Assembly (NCBI RefSeq): GCF_024703995.1
Contig: NZ_JAMXQV010000036.1
Location: 35,704 to 99,703, forward strand
Direction: 5' to 3'
Length of the DNA: 64,000 bases
From: Amycolatopsis iheyensis
GTDB taxonomy: Bacteria > Actinomycetota > Actinomycetes > Mycobacteriales > Pseudonocardiaceae
Under the pieces are notes generated by a model, which saw only the letters and a program-made list of their open reading frames with translations, had not been told where the DNA came from and made no database searches. The position numbers and the translations under genes are program-made. This document shows, piece by piece, positions 43,951-50,996 of this stretch (position 1 is its first letter; every line of letters starts with the position of its first letter).

Positions 43951-45648
43951 ATGGATCGTGGTGATCTGATCGCTGACCGTTACCGGCTGGTAGAACAGAT
44001 CGGGCGAGGCGGCATGGGCGTCGTGTGGCTGGCGACGGACACCACGCTGCGCCGGCCGGTGGCGCTCAAGGTCGGTGTCTCGGCCGACGAACCCGTCGCC
44101 GGCGCTCGGCTCGGGCACCCCAACGTGATCGCCGCCTACGACCTGGTCAAGACCGACGACGGCCGCGAATGCCTGGTGCTGGAGTACCTGCCGTCGCGCA
44201 GCCTGCGGCAGATCCGCGAGGACGACGGTCCGCTGCCGCCGCGCGAGGCGGCCGTCATCGGCGCGCAGATCGCCGCCGCGCTGGCGCACCTGCACGACCT
44301 GAACATGACCCACCGCGACGTCACCCCGGCGAACGTCCTGGTGACCGCGGACCGCACCGCCAAGCTCACCGACTTCGGCATCGCCACCTGGGCCAGCGAC
44401 ACCCGGACCGAGGACCCGAAAACCGGCGGCGGCACGCCCGGGTTCCAGGCGCCCGAGGTCGTCCGCGGAAACCGGGCGACCGCCGCGTCGGACGTGTTTT
44501 CCCTGGGCATGACGATCAGGTACGCGGTCGAGGGGCATCCCGCTCCCGAAGCCGCGCAAGGCGCGCCGCTCGGCGTCCTGCTGTCCCGGCTCACCGACCG
44601 CGACCCGGAGGCCCGGCCGACGGCGGACACCGTTCGGCAGCAGTTCGCGGCGCTGGCGAGACCCCGCACCCCGCGGCGGTGGCGGCTGGTCGCGGCGGGG
44701 ATCGTCGTGCTGGCACTGGTGACAGCCTCGGTGGTCTGGTTCACGACCCGCGGGGACACCGAGCCGGCTGCCTCGGAGCCGTCGTCGTCCGTTTCTGCGT
44801 CCGGTCCCGAGTCGGTCATGGGCGATCCGCGCACCGCCGACCCGTGCGCCCTGACCTACGCCAACGCGCTCGCCGGCTACGGCGTCGTCGAAACTTCGCG
44901 CGACTACGGCAACTTCAACCGCTGCGACGCGCTGGTCTACCTGACCAAGGACCGCAAGGACTACGTCGACGTCAGAGTGGAGTTCGCGGTCGACGAGCAG
45001 GACGACGCCACGCCGGTGCAGCAGGTCGGCGCTGTCGGGATCCAGCGCCCACCCGCCGAAGACGGCAGCTGCACCCGGATCCTGCTGCTGCCCGGCCACC
45101 AGGTCGTCATCGACGCGGACCAGACCGGCGACCGGAATGTCGACCTGTGCGGCATGGCCGAGGCGATCACCAGCAGTGCACTGGTCTCCCTGAACGCCGG
45201 CCGGATCGCGCGGCGGACGCTCGAAGCCGGGTCGCTCGCCGCCAAGGACGCCTGCACGCTGCTCGACGCACCAGTTGTCACGGCGGCGCTCGGCCCTGGG
45301 CCGCTGAACCAGGTCCATTCCTTCGGGGACTGGGAATGCCAATGGAGTTTCACCGACCGGTCGGGCGTCGCGAAGGTGGTCTTCGACCGGACGCTCGCCG
45401 AAAGCTTCGCCGCGTCCGGAAGCACCGCGCTCCGAGTCGGCGGTTTCGACGCCCGGGTGCTGCCGCAGGGGCGCAGTGACACCGACTGCGAGGTGGCCAT
45501 CGTCTACCGCAGCTACGTCGAGGACACCCGGCCCCGGGTCGACGAACTGGTGCTGGTCGACGTCGAAGACAGTGAGAAGCAGCCCGAGCAGCTGTGCGAT
45601 CCGGCGCGGCGCTTGGCGGACACGGTGGCGCAGCGGCTGTCGCGCTGA
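43951..45648 (+). CDS. Transmembrane Ser/Thr protein kinase
   Basis: A 565-residue Hanks-type kinase. All key residues are present: GRGGMGVVWLA (glycine loop, 18-28), VALKVG (Lys40), HRDVTPANVL (121-130), DFGIATW (141-147), GTPGFQAPEVVRGN and SDVFSLGMTI. A transmembrane helix (AAGIVVLALVTASVVWF near 251-267) leads to an extracellular domain of about 290 residues with several Cys (DPCALTY, NRCDALV, SCTRILL, DLCGMAE, DACTLLD, WECQW, DCEVAIV, QLCDPAR). The paired Cys pattern with DPC..LLD resembles the DUF3558-like sensor folds of actinobacteria, but I am not sure. The activation loop is short. It is probably the active kinase of this locus, with the FHA protein two genes on as target. Confidence 0.92.
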   Translation: MDRGDLIADRYRLVEQIGRGGMGVVWLATDTTLRRPVALKVGVSADEPVAGARLGHPNVIAAYDLVKTDDGRECLVLEYLPSRSLRQIREDDGPLPPREAAVIGAQIAAALAHLHDLNMTHRDVTPANVLVTADRTAKLTDFGIATWASDTRTEDPKTGGGTPGFQAPEVVRGNRATAASDVFSLGMTIRYAVEGHPAPEAAQGAPLGVLLSRLTDRDPEARPTADTVRQQFAALARPRTPRRWRLVAAGIVVLALVTASVVWFTTRGDTEPAASEPSSSVSASGPESVMGDPRTADPCALTYANALAGYGVVETSRDYGNFNRCDALVYLTKDRKDYVDVRVEFAVDEQDDATPVQQVGAVGIQRPPAEDGSCTRILLLPGHQVVIDADQTGDRNVDLCGMAEAITSSALVSLNAGRIARRTLEAGSLAAKDACTLLDAPVVTAALGPGPLNQVHSFGDWECQWSFTDRSGVAKVVFDRTLAESFAASGSTALRVGGFDARVLPQGRSDTDCEVAIVYRSYVEDTRPRVDELVLVDVEDSEKQPEQLCDPARRLADTVAQRLSR

Positions 45649-45653
45649 GGACC

Positions 45654-45665
45654 GGGAGGGGTCCC
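45654..45665. promoter_or_regulatory. GGGA-N4-TCCC element before the FHA gene
   Basis: GGGAGGGGTCCC is the reverse complement of the core found before the FN3 operon. It starts 6 bases after the kinase stop and lies 55 bases before the FHA-like start. It could equally form part of the kinase terminator. Confidence 0.4.
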
Positions 45666-45720
45666 GCTCGCGCCGGGGGACCATGACCGGGCATGGCGGA
45701 CAGCGGCGGCGGGAGGACGG

Positions 45721-46500
45721 ATGGGCGGGACACGGGTGGACACGCGGAAGTACGAGCACCTGCGCGGCGGGGTGACCGACCCGGTGCCGGGTTCCCTGTT
45801 CGCGCTGGCCCTGTCGCAGGGCGTCTCCCTCGCGCCGGCGCCGGGCCGGGAGCTGCGGTTCGGCCGCAACCGGCCGCAGGTGGACCTGTGCATCGGCGAG
45901 GACGACCTGCGGGTCAGCCGGCAAACCGGGCTGATCAGCCACTCGGGCGGCGGCTGGCAGCTGGCCAACACGGGCCGCCTGCCCATCCGGCTGCCCGGCG
46001 ACCAGTGGCTGTACCCCGAGCACGACCCGCTGCCGCTGGTGCCCGGCTACACCCCGATGTTCGTGCGCGGCACCCGTGGCCGCGAGCACATGATGGAGGT
46101 GTATGTGATCGGCCCGGACGGCTCCTGCCCGCCATCGCTGTTCGACGCCGTCACCCAGCCGCCGAAGCGGTATTGGCTGACTCCGGACGAAAAGCTGGTG
46201 CTCGTCGTGCTGGGGCAGCGCTATTTCGCGCAGGAGGCGTTCGCCCAGCCACTGGGCCGGAAGCAAGTCGCCGAGGAGATGGCGGAGCTGCAGCCCGACG
46301 GCGAGTGGACCGAGAAGAAGGTCGACCGCACGATCGCCGCGGTCCGGCTGCGGCTGAACCAGGACGGCGTGCCCGGCCTGACGAAGGACGAACTGGTCGA
46401 GCCGATCGGCAACATGCTCAACCACAACCTGATCCAGGCGCTGATGAGCACGTCGACGCTTGTTCCGTCCGACCTCAGCCTGTTGGACGGCTGGGACTGA
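45721..46500 (+). CDS. FHA-like domain protein with C-terminal winged-helix-like region
   Basis: A 259-residue soluble protein. The start is fixed by GGGAGG 5 bases upstream. The N-terminal half looks like an FHA phosphothreonine-binding fold: LRFGRNRPQVDLCIG (45-59), LRVSRQTGLISHSGGGWQLA and NTGRLPIRLPG, with R and S of the usual GR..(S)xxH pattern partly kept. The C-terminal half (about 150-259) resembles a small winged helix: LTPDEKLVLVVLGQRYFAQE, then EKKVDRTIAAVRLRLNQDG. Similar FHA plus helical proteins accompany Ser/Thr kinases in actinomycetes. The kinase directly upstream is the likely source of its phosphorylated partner. Confidence 0.8.
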   Translation: MGGTRVDTRKYEHLRGGVTDPVPGSLFALALSQGVSLAPAPGRELRFGRNRPQVDLCIGEDDLRVSRQTGLISHSGGGWQLANTGRLPIRLPGDQWLYPEHDPLPLVPGYTPMFVRGTRGREHMMEVYVIGPDGSCPPSLFDAVTQPPKRYWLTPDEKLVLVVLGQRYFAQEAFAQPLGRKQVAEEMAELQPDGEWTEKKVDRTIAAVRLRLNQDGVPGLTKDELVEPIGNMLNHNLIQALMSTSTLVPSDLSLLDGWD

Positions 46501-46515
46501 GCGCCCGGGACGACG

Positions 46516-47345
46516 GTTGCTGAAGGCGGCGATCTTGCACCGCGGCGGATGGATCCGCGATCCGGGCGAGAAGAGCACTATCGGCTTCGACCAGTGTGTC
46601 CGCCGCGCCCTCTCGACCGGGAAGATCCAGTTCCTCTCCGAGGAGCAGGCGCTGACCCTGCAGTCGATCAACGGTCTTCGGGACGCCGCGCAGCACCACC
46701 TGCTGGACATCGGTGAAGGGCAGCTCTACCTGCAGGCCCAGTCCGGGATCACGCTGTCGGGGACTTCCTGAGGCACATTTTCGGTGAAAACCGTGCGACG
46801 TCCTCTCCGATCGCGTCCTGCCAATCGCGACGATCGCGCCGCTCGACCCCATCGCGGTTTTCATGGAAGAGATCCGTGAGGTCGCGCGTCTTCTGCAACC
46901 GGGCAAGCGCCGCGGCGCCGAGGTGACGGCGAGGCTTCGCGCTGTCGATCGTGGACGGCGCGATGCAGGGAGAGAAGCTCCGGCCCGGCGGAGGCACGTT
47001 GCAGGAGCTCGGCCGGCGGATCGGCAGCGGGATCACCGATCTGGACAGGCTCTTTCCCGGGATCGCGGCGGTCGGGCTCGTCTCCGAGAGTGCGGGGCCG
47101 ACGATCAACCTGCGGATCGTCAAGAAGGAAGGTGTGCCGGTCACTCTGGTACCTGAGGGAGACCAGTCGGACGACTGCGCTGATCACGCGGCTGGCCATC
47201 AAGGAGAACGACGACTACGCCAAGCCCATCATCAACACCTGGTGTTACTCCAGCAACGTCCTCGAAGAGCTGCGGGGTGCGCTGGACGAGAAGCCTGCCG
47301 AGACCTGGTGGCAGGGAGTATCGCGTTTCGCGATCAGCCTGAACG
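46516..47345 (+). pseudogene. Decayed second copy of the DUF3644 gene
   Basis: Nucleotide sequence closely follows 7629-8550. It begins inside the gene (LLKAAILHRGGWIRDPGEKS), so the first 45 codons are missing and replaced by the end of the FHA gene. QFLSEEQALTLQSINGLRDA and the H of the R-x4-H motif are kept. The frame breaks near 46760 (GITLSGTS, stop) and again near 46940. A stretch of roughly 110 bases after GVPVTLVPEG is deleted, and the end (AIKENDDYAKPIINTWCYSS) is in another frame that reads on to 47508. It cannot make a functional product. Confidence 0.88.
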
Positions 47346-47520
47346 TAGTGTCCGGCCGCCGTAACCGGCGCAGGAGGGCGCGTCGTCCTTGGTCGTTCGC
47401 GGCCGAGATTGCCGCCGGCGAACGAGTTGAGTTTGACCTGGGAACGATCCGGATGCCGGTCCCGTTGGACGGGCAGGGCGAAGTGGACTGGCACGACGCG
47501 CCGTTCTGATCGGGGATCGG

Positions 47521-47859
47521 TCAGTCGGTGGGATGTTCCAGGTGGCGTAGCACGGTCTGGAACTGAGCGCGGACCTCGGAGGCGTCCAGCGGCCAGTCAG
47601 CGATCGGCTCGGTCTCGGTGGGTTGGGCGAGTGCGTGGGCGCCTTCGTGGCTGCCGCATTCACCGCACACCCGGATGCACCGATCCTCGGTCGCCCGCGA
47701 GCGGGCGGGAAAATCACCCAGCGCGGCATCACAACGTGGGCAGATCCCCTCGGCCATTCGGGCCAGGACGCGGTCCACCGCGCGAACGCGGCCGACGCCC
47801 GCGAGGCCTGCCCTCTGCAGAGCTCGATCGACGCACTCCCGGTGCGCAGGAACGACCAT
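47521..47859 (-). CDS. Small zinc-ribbon-like protein
   Basis: The ATG overlaps the stop of the upstream HAD-like gene (TGATG), giving 112 residues. Four Cys in two CxxC knuckles (ICPRCDAALG and RVCGECGSHE) form a probable zinc ribbon, preceded by a helical part (RECVDRALQRAGLAGVGRVR). The rest is acidic and helical at the end (EVRAQFQTVLRHLEHP). I recognise no named family. Proteins of this type occur beside HAD-like genes in actinomycete integrative elements, but I cannot show that here. Confidence 0.75.
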   Translation of the reverse strand: MVVPAHRECVDRALQRAGLAGVGRVRAVDRVLARMAEGICPRCDAALGDFPARSRATEDRCIRVCGECGSHEGAHALAQPTETEPIADWPLDASEVRAQFQTVLRHLEHPTD

Positions 47860-48420
47860 CAACGAGTCACCCTTCCCAAGTAGGCGACGACGTCGGTGTC
47901 GAGCCACACGATCACGTCGTCGATGTGCTGACGCTGCAGTCCGAGTGCAGGCCCGACGGAGACGATCACGGTGGGGATGCCATCGTCCTCGCGTCGGTAC
48001 TCGGCCCAGCCGTACTCCTTACCGCCGAACTGATCATCCAGCCAGGCCACCGGCCGATCGGCCACCCACTCGCGGATCGGCCTGACCTTGGGAGACCAGC
48101 CGAACGCGGGACCATCGTTCGGCACGTCGATGACCGCCATCTCGGGCAGACCCAGCCGCGGTGCGATCCACTCGGCGGCGCGGACACCCCAGCTGGTCGC
48201 CCACACCAGCTCAGCGCCGTGATCCACGAGTTCGCGCAGCCACTGCCCATGCTCGGGATTCAGCCACGCGGTTCCCGTCGCTGGACGACCGTTCGGGCCG
48301 AGCCCATCGAACTCGTAGGACCGGTAGCCCCGCTCCGAGAGCGTCGGCTCGCCCCCTGCCGGCGCGGGATCGGTGGGCCAGCACTCCATCGACATCCACT
48401 GCCACGACCGCGCCGCGCAT
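47859..48420 (-). pseudogene. HAD-like hydrolase, frameshifted after motif I
   Basis: The natural start is the ATG with complement at 48418-48420: MRGAVVAVDVDGVL contains the HAD motif I DxDG. One base later the frame leaves the rest of the protein. The second frame (open from 48395) carries EPTLSERGYRSYEFDGLG, LNPEHGQWLRELVDHGAELV, WATSWGVRAAEWIAPRLGLP and VAWLDDQFGG, which is the body of the small HAD domain proteins common in actinomycetes. Dropping one G at CTGGCCCACC near 48375-48385 restores a full gene of about 187 codons. It is either a recent frameshift or a sequencing error. It is translationally coupled to the zinc-ribbon gene. Confidence 0.75.
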
Positions 48421-48969
48421 TCTCACTCCTTCGGTCAGCCCCCGCGCCTCTGCCGACGGGGACCAGCACATTGTCCCATTCGCACCGACGGCGATTCTCC
48501 CGAGTTCCCCGACAGGCGGAAATGGTCCGGACGACCTCACTTGCCCACATCACGCGAGTGCTCGAGCGGCCATCGTCGGTTGCCGGAAATCTTGGCGAGC
48601 TGGTGCGGAACCACGTTGAACCGGACGCAACGTGGCAAGGCGTCCGCGGGCAAGAGCAACGGAGGTGATCGCAAGAAATCCAAGCGGAGCTTCAAAGCGC
48701 AGCCCGGCGAAAGAACCGCCGGTGAGCTGGACGATGCGCAGCTCGCACAACCCATCGAAACGGAAGCAATGACGGCCGTTGCCCTACCCGTTTTTGGTGA
48801 TCTTGAGGACGATCTGCGCAACCATGGGGTGATCATCGTGGGTGTTTGGGATCCCTGCTTTGACAACGTGTGGTGCGAGTTCTCGATCAGCAGGGCGTCG
48901 ATGTCATCTCGTCGTCACGCACCTGACGCTAGGACGAGCGGAAACGCGCCGGGTACGGGGTCCGACGTG
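48421..48969. other. Intergenic stretch without clear gene
   Basis: A plus frame reads GGDRKKSKRSFKAQPGERTA, then MTAVALPVFGDLEDDLRNHG and VIIVGVWDPCFDNVWCEF from about 48660 to 48900. It looks partly coding but runs on antisense into the Nudix gene and has no start with a ribosome binding site. It may be an eroded gene. Confidence 0.3.
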
Positions 48970-49470
48970 TCAGCTTGTCGGGAGGTAGCCGTGGTGCAGG
49001 TAGAGGGGTTGCCTCGTTCGCAGGGCTTCCAGGCAGTGGTCGATGCGGCGGGCCATGTGCGGCGGGAGCAGTTCGTGGCAGTCGGCTGGCGTGCAGAAGC
49101 GTGCTTCGTCGACTTCGGCAAGGTCAGGGCGGATCTGGTCGGGTTCGACGATGCCGCCGTCGAAGAGCCAGTTCGTGAGCAGTGCCGGTTGCCCGTCGGG
49201 CAACGTGTAAGGGACCAGGTCGGCGACGAGCAGGTTCCCGGCTTTCACGTCGAGACCGATTTCCTCGGTGACTTCGCGTTCTGCGCCGGCGGGCGGGAAT
49301 TCGCCGGGTTCGAGCCCGCCGCCGGGCAGCTCCCACAGTTTTGCGCCGTAGGTGGTGTGCACGAGCAGTACGCGTGCGTGCTGGTCGCGGATGATCAGGC
49401 CGGCGCCGGCGATCATTTTGCCGCGGCGCGCGTAGTGCTCGGCGGGGGAGAGCTGCGGTGCCTGGGTCAT
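48970..49470 (-). CDS. Nudix hydrolase
   Basis: A 166-residue protein. The ATG at 49470 is preferred over one 21 bases upstream because it gives the usual short N-terminus. The Nudix box is GGGLEPGEFPPAGAEREVTE followed by EIGLDV, which fits G-x5-E-x7-RE-x2-EE-x-G with all catalytic Glu. Upstream GAGLIIRDQHARVLLVHTTY forms the first strands. It hydrolyses a nucleoside-diphosphate-linked substrate that cannot be predicted. It is a single gene with no operon partner. Confidence 0.9.
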   Translation of the reverse strand: MTQAPQLSPAEHYARRGKMIAGAGLIIRDQHARVLLVHTTYGAKLWELPGGGLEPGEFPPAGAEREVTEEIGLDVKAGNLLVADLVPYTLPDGQPALLTNWLFDGGIVEPDQIRPDLAEVDEARFCTPADCHELLPPHMARRIDHCLEALRTRQPLYLHHGYLPTS

Positions 49471-49521
49471 GCCGGGCGAGGCTACCCACACCGGTGTCGG
49501 CTGTTACGCCCGGTAGGCGTT

Positions 49522-49860
49522 TCAGTCTCCTTTTGCGACATCCGGTGCGATCTCGATCCGGCCGTCGACGAGGGTGTAGCGCTGGTCGCAGCCGGGTTTC
49601 GGGCAGCGGCGGGTGTCGTCGAGGCGGGTGGCACAGACACAGACCCAGCCGACCTGGCGCGCGGGGTTGCCGAGGACGAGGGCGTGGTCGAGGACGTCGC
49701 GGCCGACGACGGCGCCGAGTCCGACGAGGGCGTGCTGACCGATGGTGATTCCGGGCGCGACGGCCGCGTGCGCGCCGACTGTCGCGCCGCGGCGGATGGT
49801 GACCGGCGCGGAGGTGCTGGAGGTCGTCGATGACGCCGAGACCCGCGGAGCGGCGGAGTT
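49522..49860 (-). pseudogene. Hexapeptide acyltransferase, 5'-truncated
   Basis: Minus-strand frame with left-handed beta-helix repeats: VTIRRGATVGAHAAVAPGIT, IGQHALVGLGAVVGRDVLDH and ALVLGNPARQVGWVC, then a Cys-bearing end (CATRLDD, RCPKPGCDQRY, LVDGRIEIAP) and stop at 49522. This is the C-terminal part of a sugar N-acetyltransferase of the WlbB/WbpD kind. The N-terminal coils and any start codon are absent; upstream sequence is Ser/Thr noise. It is therefore a remnant. Confidence 0.65.
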
Positions 49861-50204
49861 ACGCAGCGGTGAGCATGGTGTCGGTGACGCTTGGTTTCAG
49901 GTCGGCTCCTCCACACACCATTCGCCCAGCTCGCGAAACTCTTGATGCGTCGAGCGTCCTGACAAACACGCCAGGTAACACCAAATAGCCACGTACGGGA
50001 GAACACGAAACAGACCGCCGTGGATCCCGCCACGATACCCACCGCACCGCAGGACGGCCGGCCCTTCACCGTTGAGAATCGAGCTCCGGGGAGAGCCGGC
50101 CGTCCAGCTGGTGGACCGCATCCCCCACGTTGGCCGCGGATGCGTGCGGAAATCGTCGTCCTCGTCCACGGCAGAGGATGCGGAGGGCGGCACGAAGGGG
50201 ATGA
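49861..50204. other. No gene seen
   Basis: About 340 bases with only shadow frames and lower GC than the flanks. I see no promoter or repeat worth naming. Confidence 0.4.
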
Positions 50205-50239
50205 GGTGCCGGGCTCGCGTAGGGGGCGAGCCCGGCACC
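50205..50239 (-). terminator. Very strong hairpin, probable terminator of the small secreted-peptide gene
   Basis: Perfect 14-base stem: GGTGCCGGGCTCGC at 50205-50218 and its complement at 50226-50239, with a 7-base loop. On the minus strand it lies 110 bases after the stop of the small ORF at 50349-50462. Confidence 0.6.
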
Positions 50240-50348
50240 ACCTTCAACTCCGCGCTTTCCCGACGAACACATCGCCACTACAGCAGCCATCCGCCGGCGC
50301 CAGCGAGCCAGGACACCCCAGAGGCTGACCCTGCACCCCGTCGGACAG

Positions 50349-50462
50349 TCACGCTCGGACCGCAGGACCGGCCTTCGTACTCGCCGACGCTGTGCCGGCG
50401 CCCGCCACCACCGCGGAGCCGACAAATGCGGCCACCGTCATGAGCTTCGCAGTACTGATCAC
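50349..50462 (-). CDS. Very small secreted peptide, possibly truncated by a frameshift
   Basis: A GTG start with a strong AGGAGG 4 bases upstream (50467-50472) opens a 37-residue frame that is almost entirely a signal peptide: KLMTVAAFVGSAVVAGAGTA then SASTKAGPAVRA. Only about ten residues follow the expected cleavage site. Either it is a tiny secreted peptide, or the mature part of a longer protein is lost by a frameshift (another frame stays open to 50278). The strong hairpin downstream supports a real transcript. Too short for any family assignment. Confidence 0.45.
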   Translation of the reverse strand: MISTAKLMTVAAFVGSAVVAGAGTASASTKAGPAVRA

Positions 50463-50664
50463 AGTCCTCCTGCGTGAGGGCCCAATTGTGAAGCCACGCA
50501 AGGCGAATACGCCTGGACGAAGGTCGTCGTACATCCCTGGCACGAGTGGGGGATCTCACCCGGAGCAAGCCACTACGGGCGTCGCGGCCGAACACCCTGC
50601 AGACCAAGGCAATCAGTGACGGACCACGGAAGATCGTCACACGCGACCAAGGAGCAGACCCCTG

Positions 50665-50727
50665 ATGAACTTCATGCAGTCGATCGTGAACCTGATCATC
50701 TCGTTCGGAAACATCAGCATCTTCTGA
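50665..50727 (+). CDS. 20-residue hydrophobic peptide ORF
   Basis: The ORF encodes MNFMQSIVNLIISFGNISIF and stops. AAGGAG lies 10 bases before the ATG, and a textbook hairpin with a T-rich end lies 37 bases after the stop, so it looks like a complete mini-gene. The peptide is hydrophobic with no charged residue except its N-terminus. Candidate roles are a membrane-active toxin or bacteriocin-like peptide, a signal peptide-like factor, or a leader ORF for the NRPS transcript. I recognise no family. It is divergent from the small secreted-peptide gene and 270 bases before the NRPS. Confidence 0.5.
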   Translation: MNFMQSIVNLIISFGNISIF

Positions 50728-50764
50728 TGGATCAGCGGCGCCGACCCGCGTCGCACTCGGACTT

Positions 50765-50803
50765 AAAGCCGTGACCAGCTCGTTCGGGCAGGTCGCGGCT
50801 TTT
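50765..50803 (+). terminator. Rho-independent terminator after the 20-residue ORF
   Basis: AAAGCCGTGACC at 50765-50776 pairs with GGTCGCGGCTTT at 50791-50802 (one G-U-type mismatch), with a 14-base loop and flanking T residues. It separates the mini-gene from the NRPS operon, which must therefore have its own promoter or rely on read-through (attenuation). Confidence 0.75.
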
Positions 50804-50996
50804 CGTTGTCAGCAAAAGAGATTCTTCAACGGCTACAGCAAAGTCGATCTTCGGTCACCCCTTGGTGTGTCATGTCACTCGAACCAGTCCAGCCGGTGGA
50901 GTGAACACGAACCACTCGCAGATCGAGAGAGATGATCACGCGGCGTCGAGCGCCGCCGAGCTTCGTCATCAATGCGAACGGGGAGCCGTGGTAGTC

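Noticed and set aside
50862..50996. Upstream extension of the NRPS start
   Set aside because: The extra 45 codons lack similarity to condensation domains, while the ATG at 50997 begins the normal domain start (ENVLELSLAQRGIWFAQQL).
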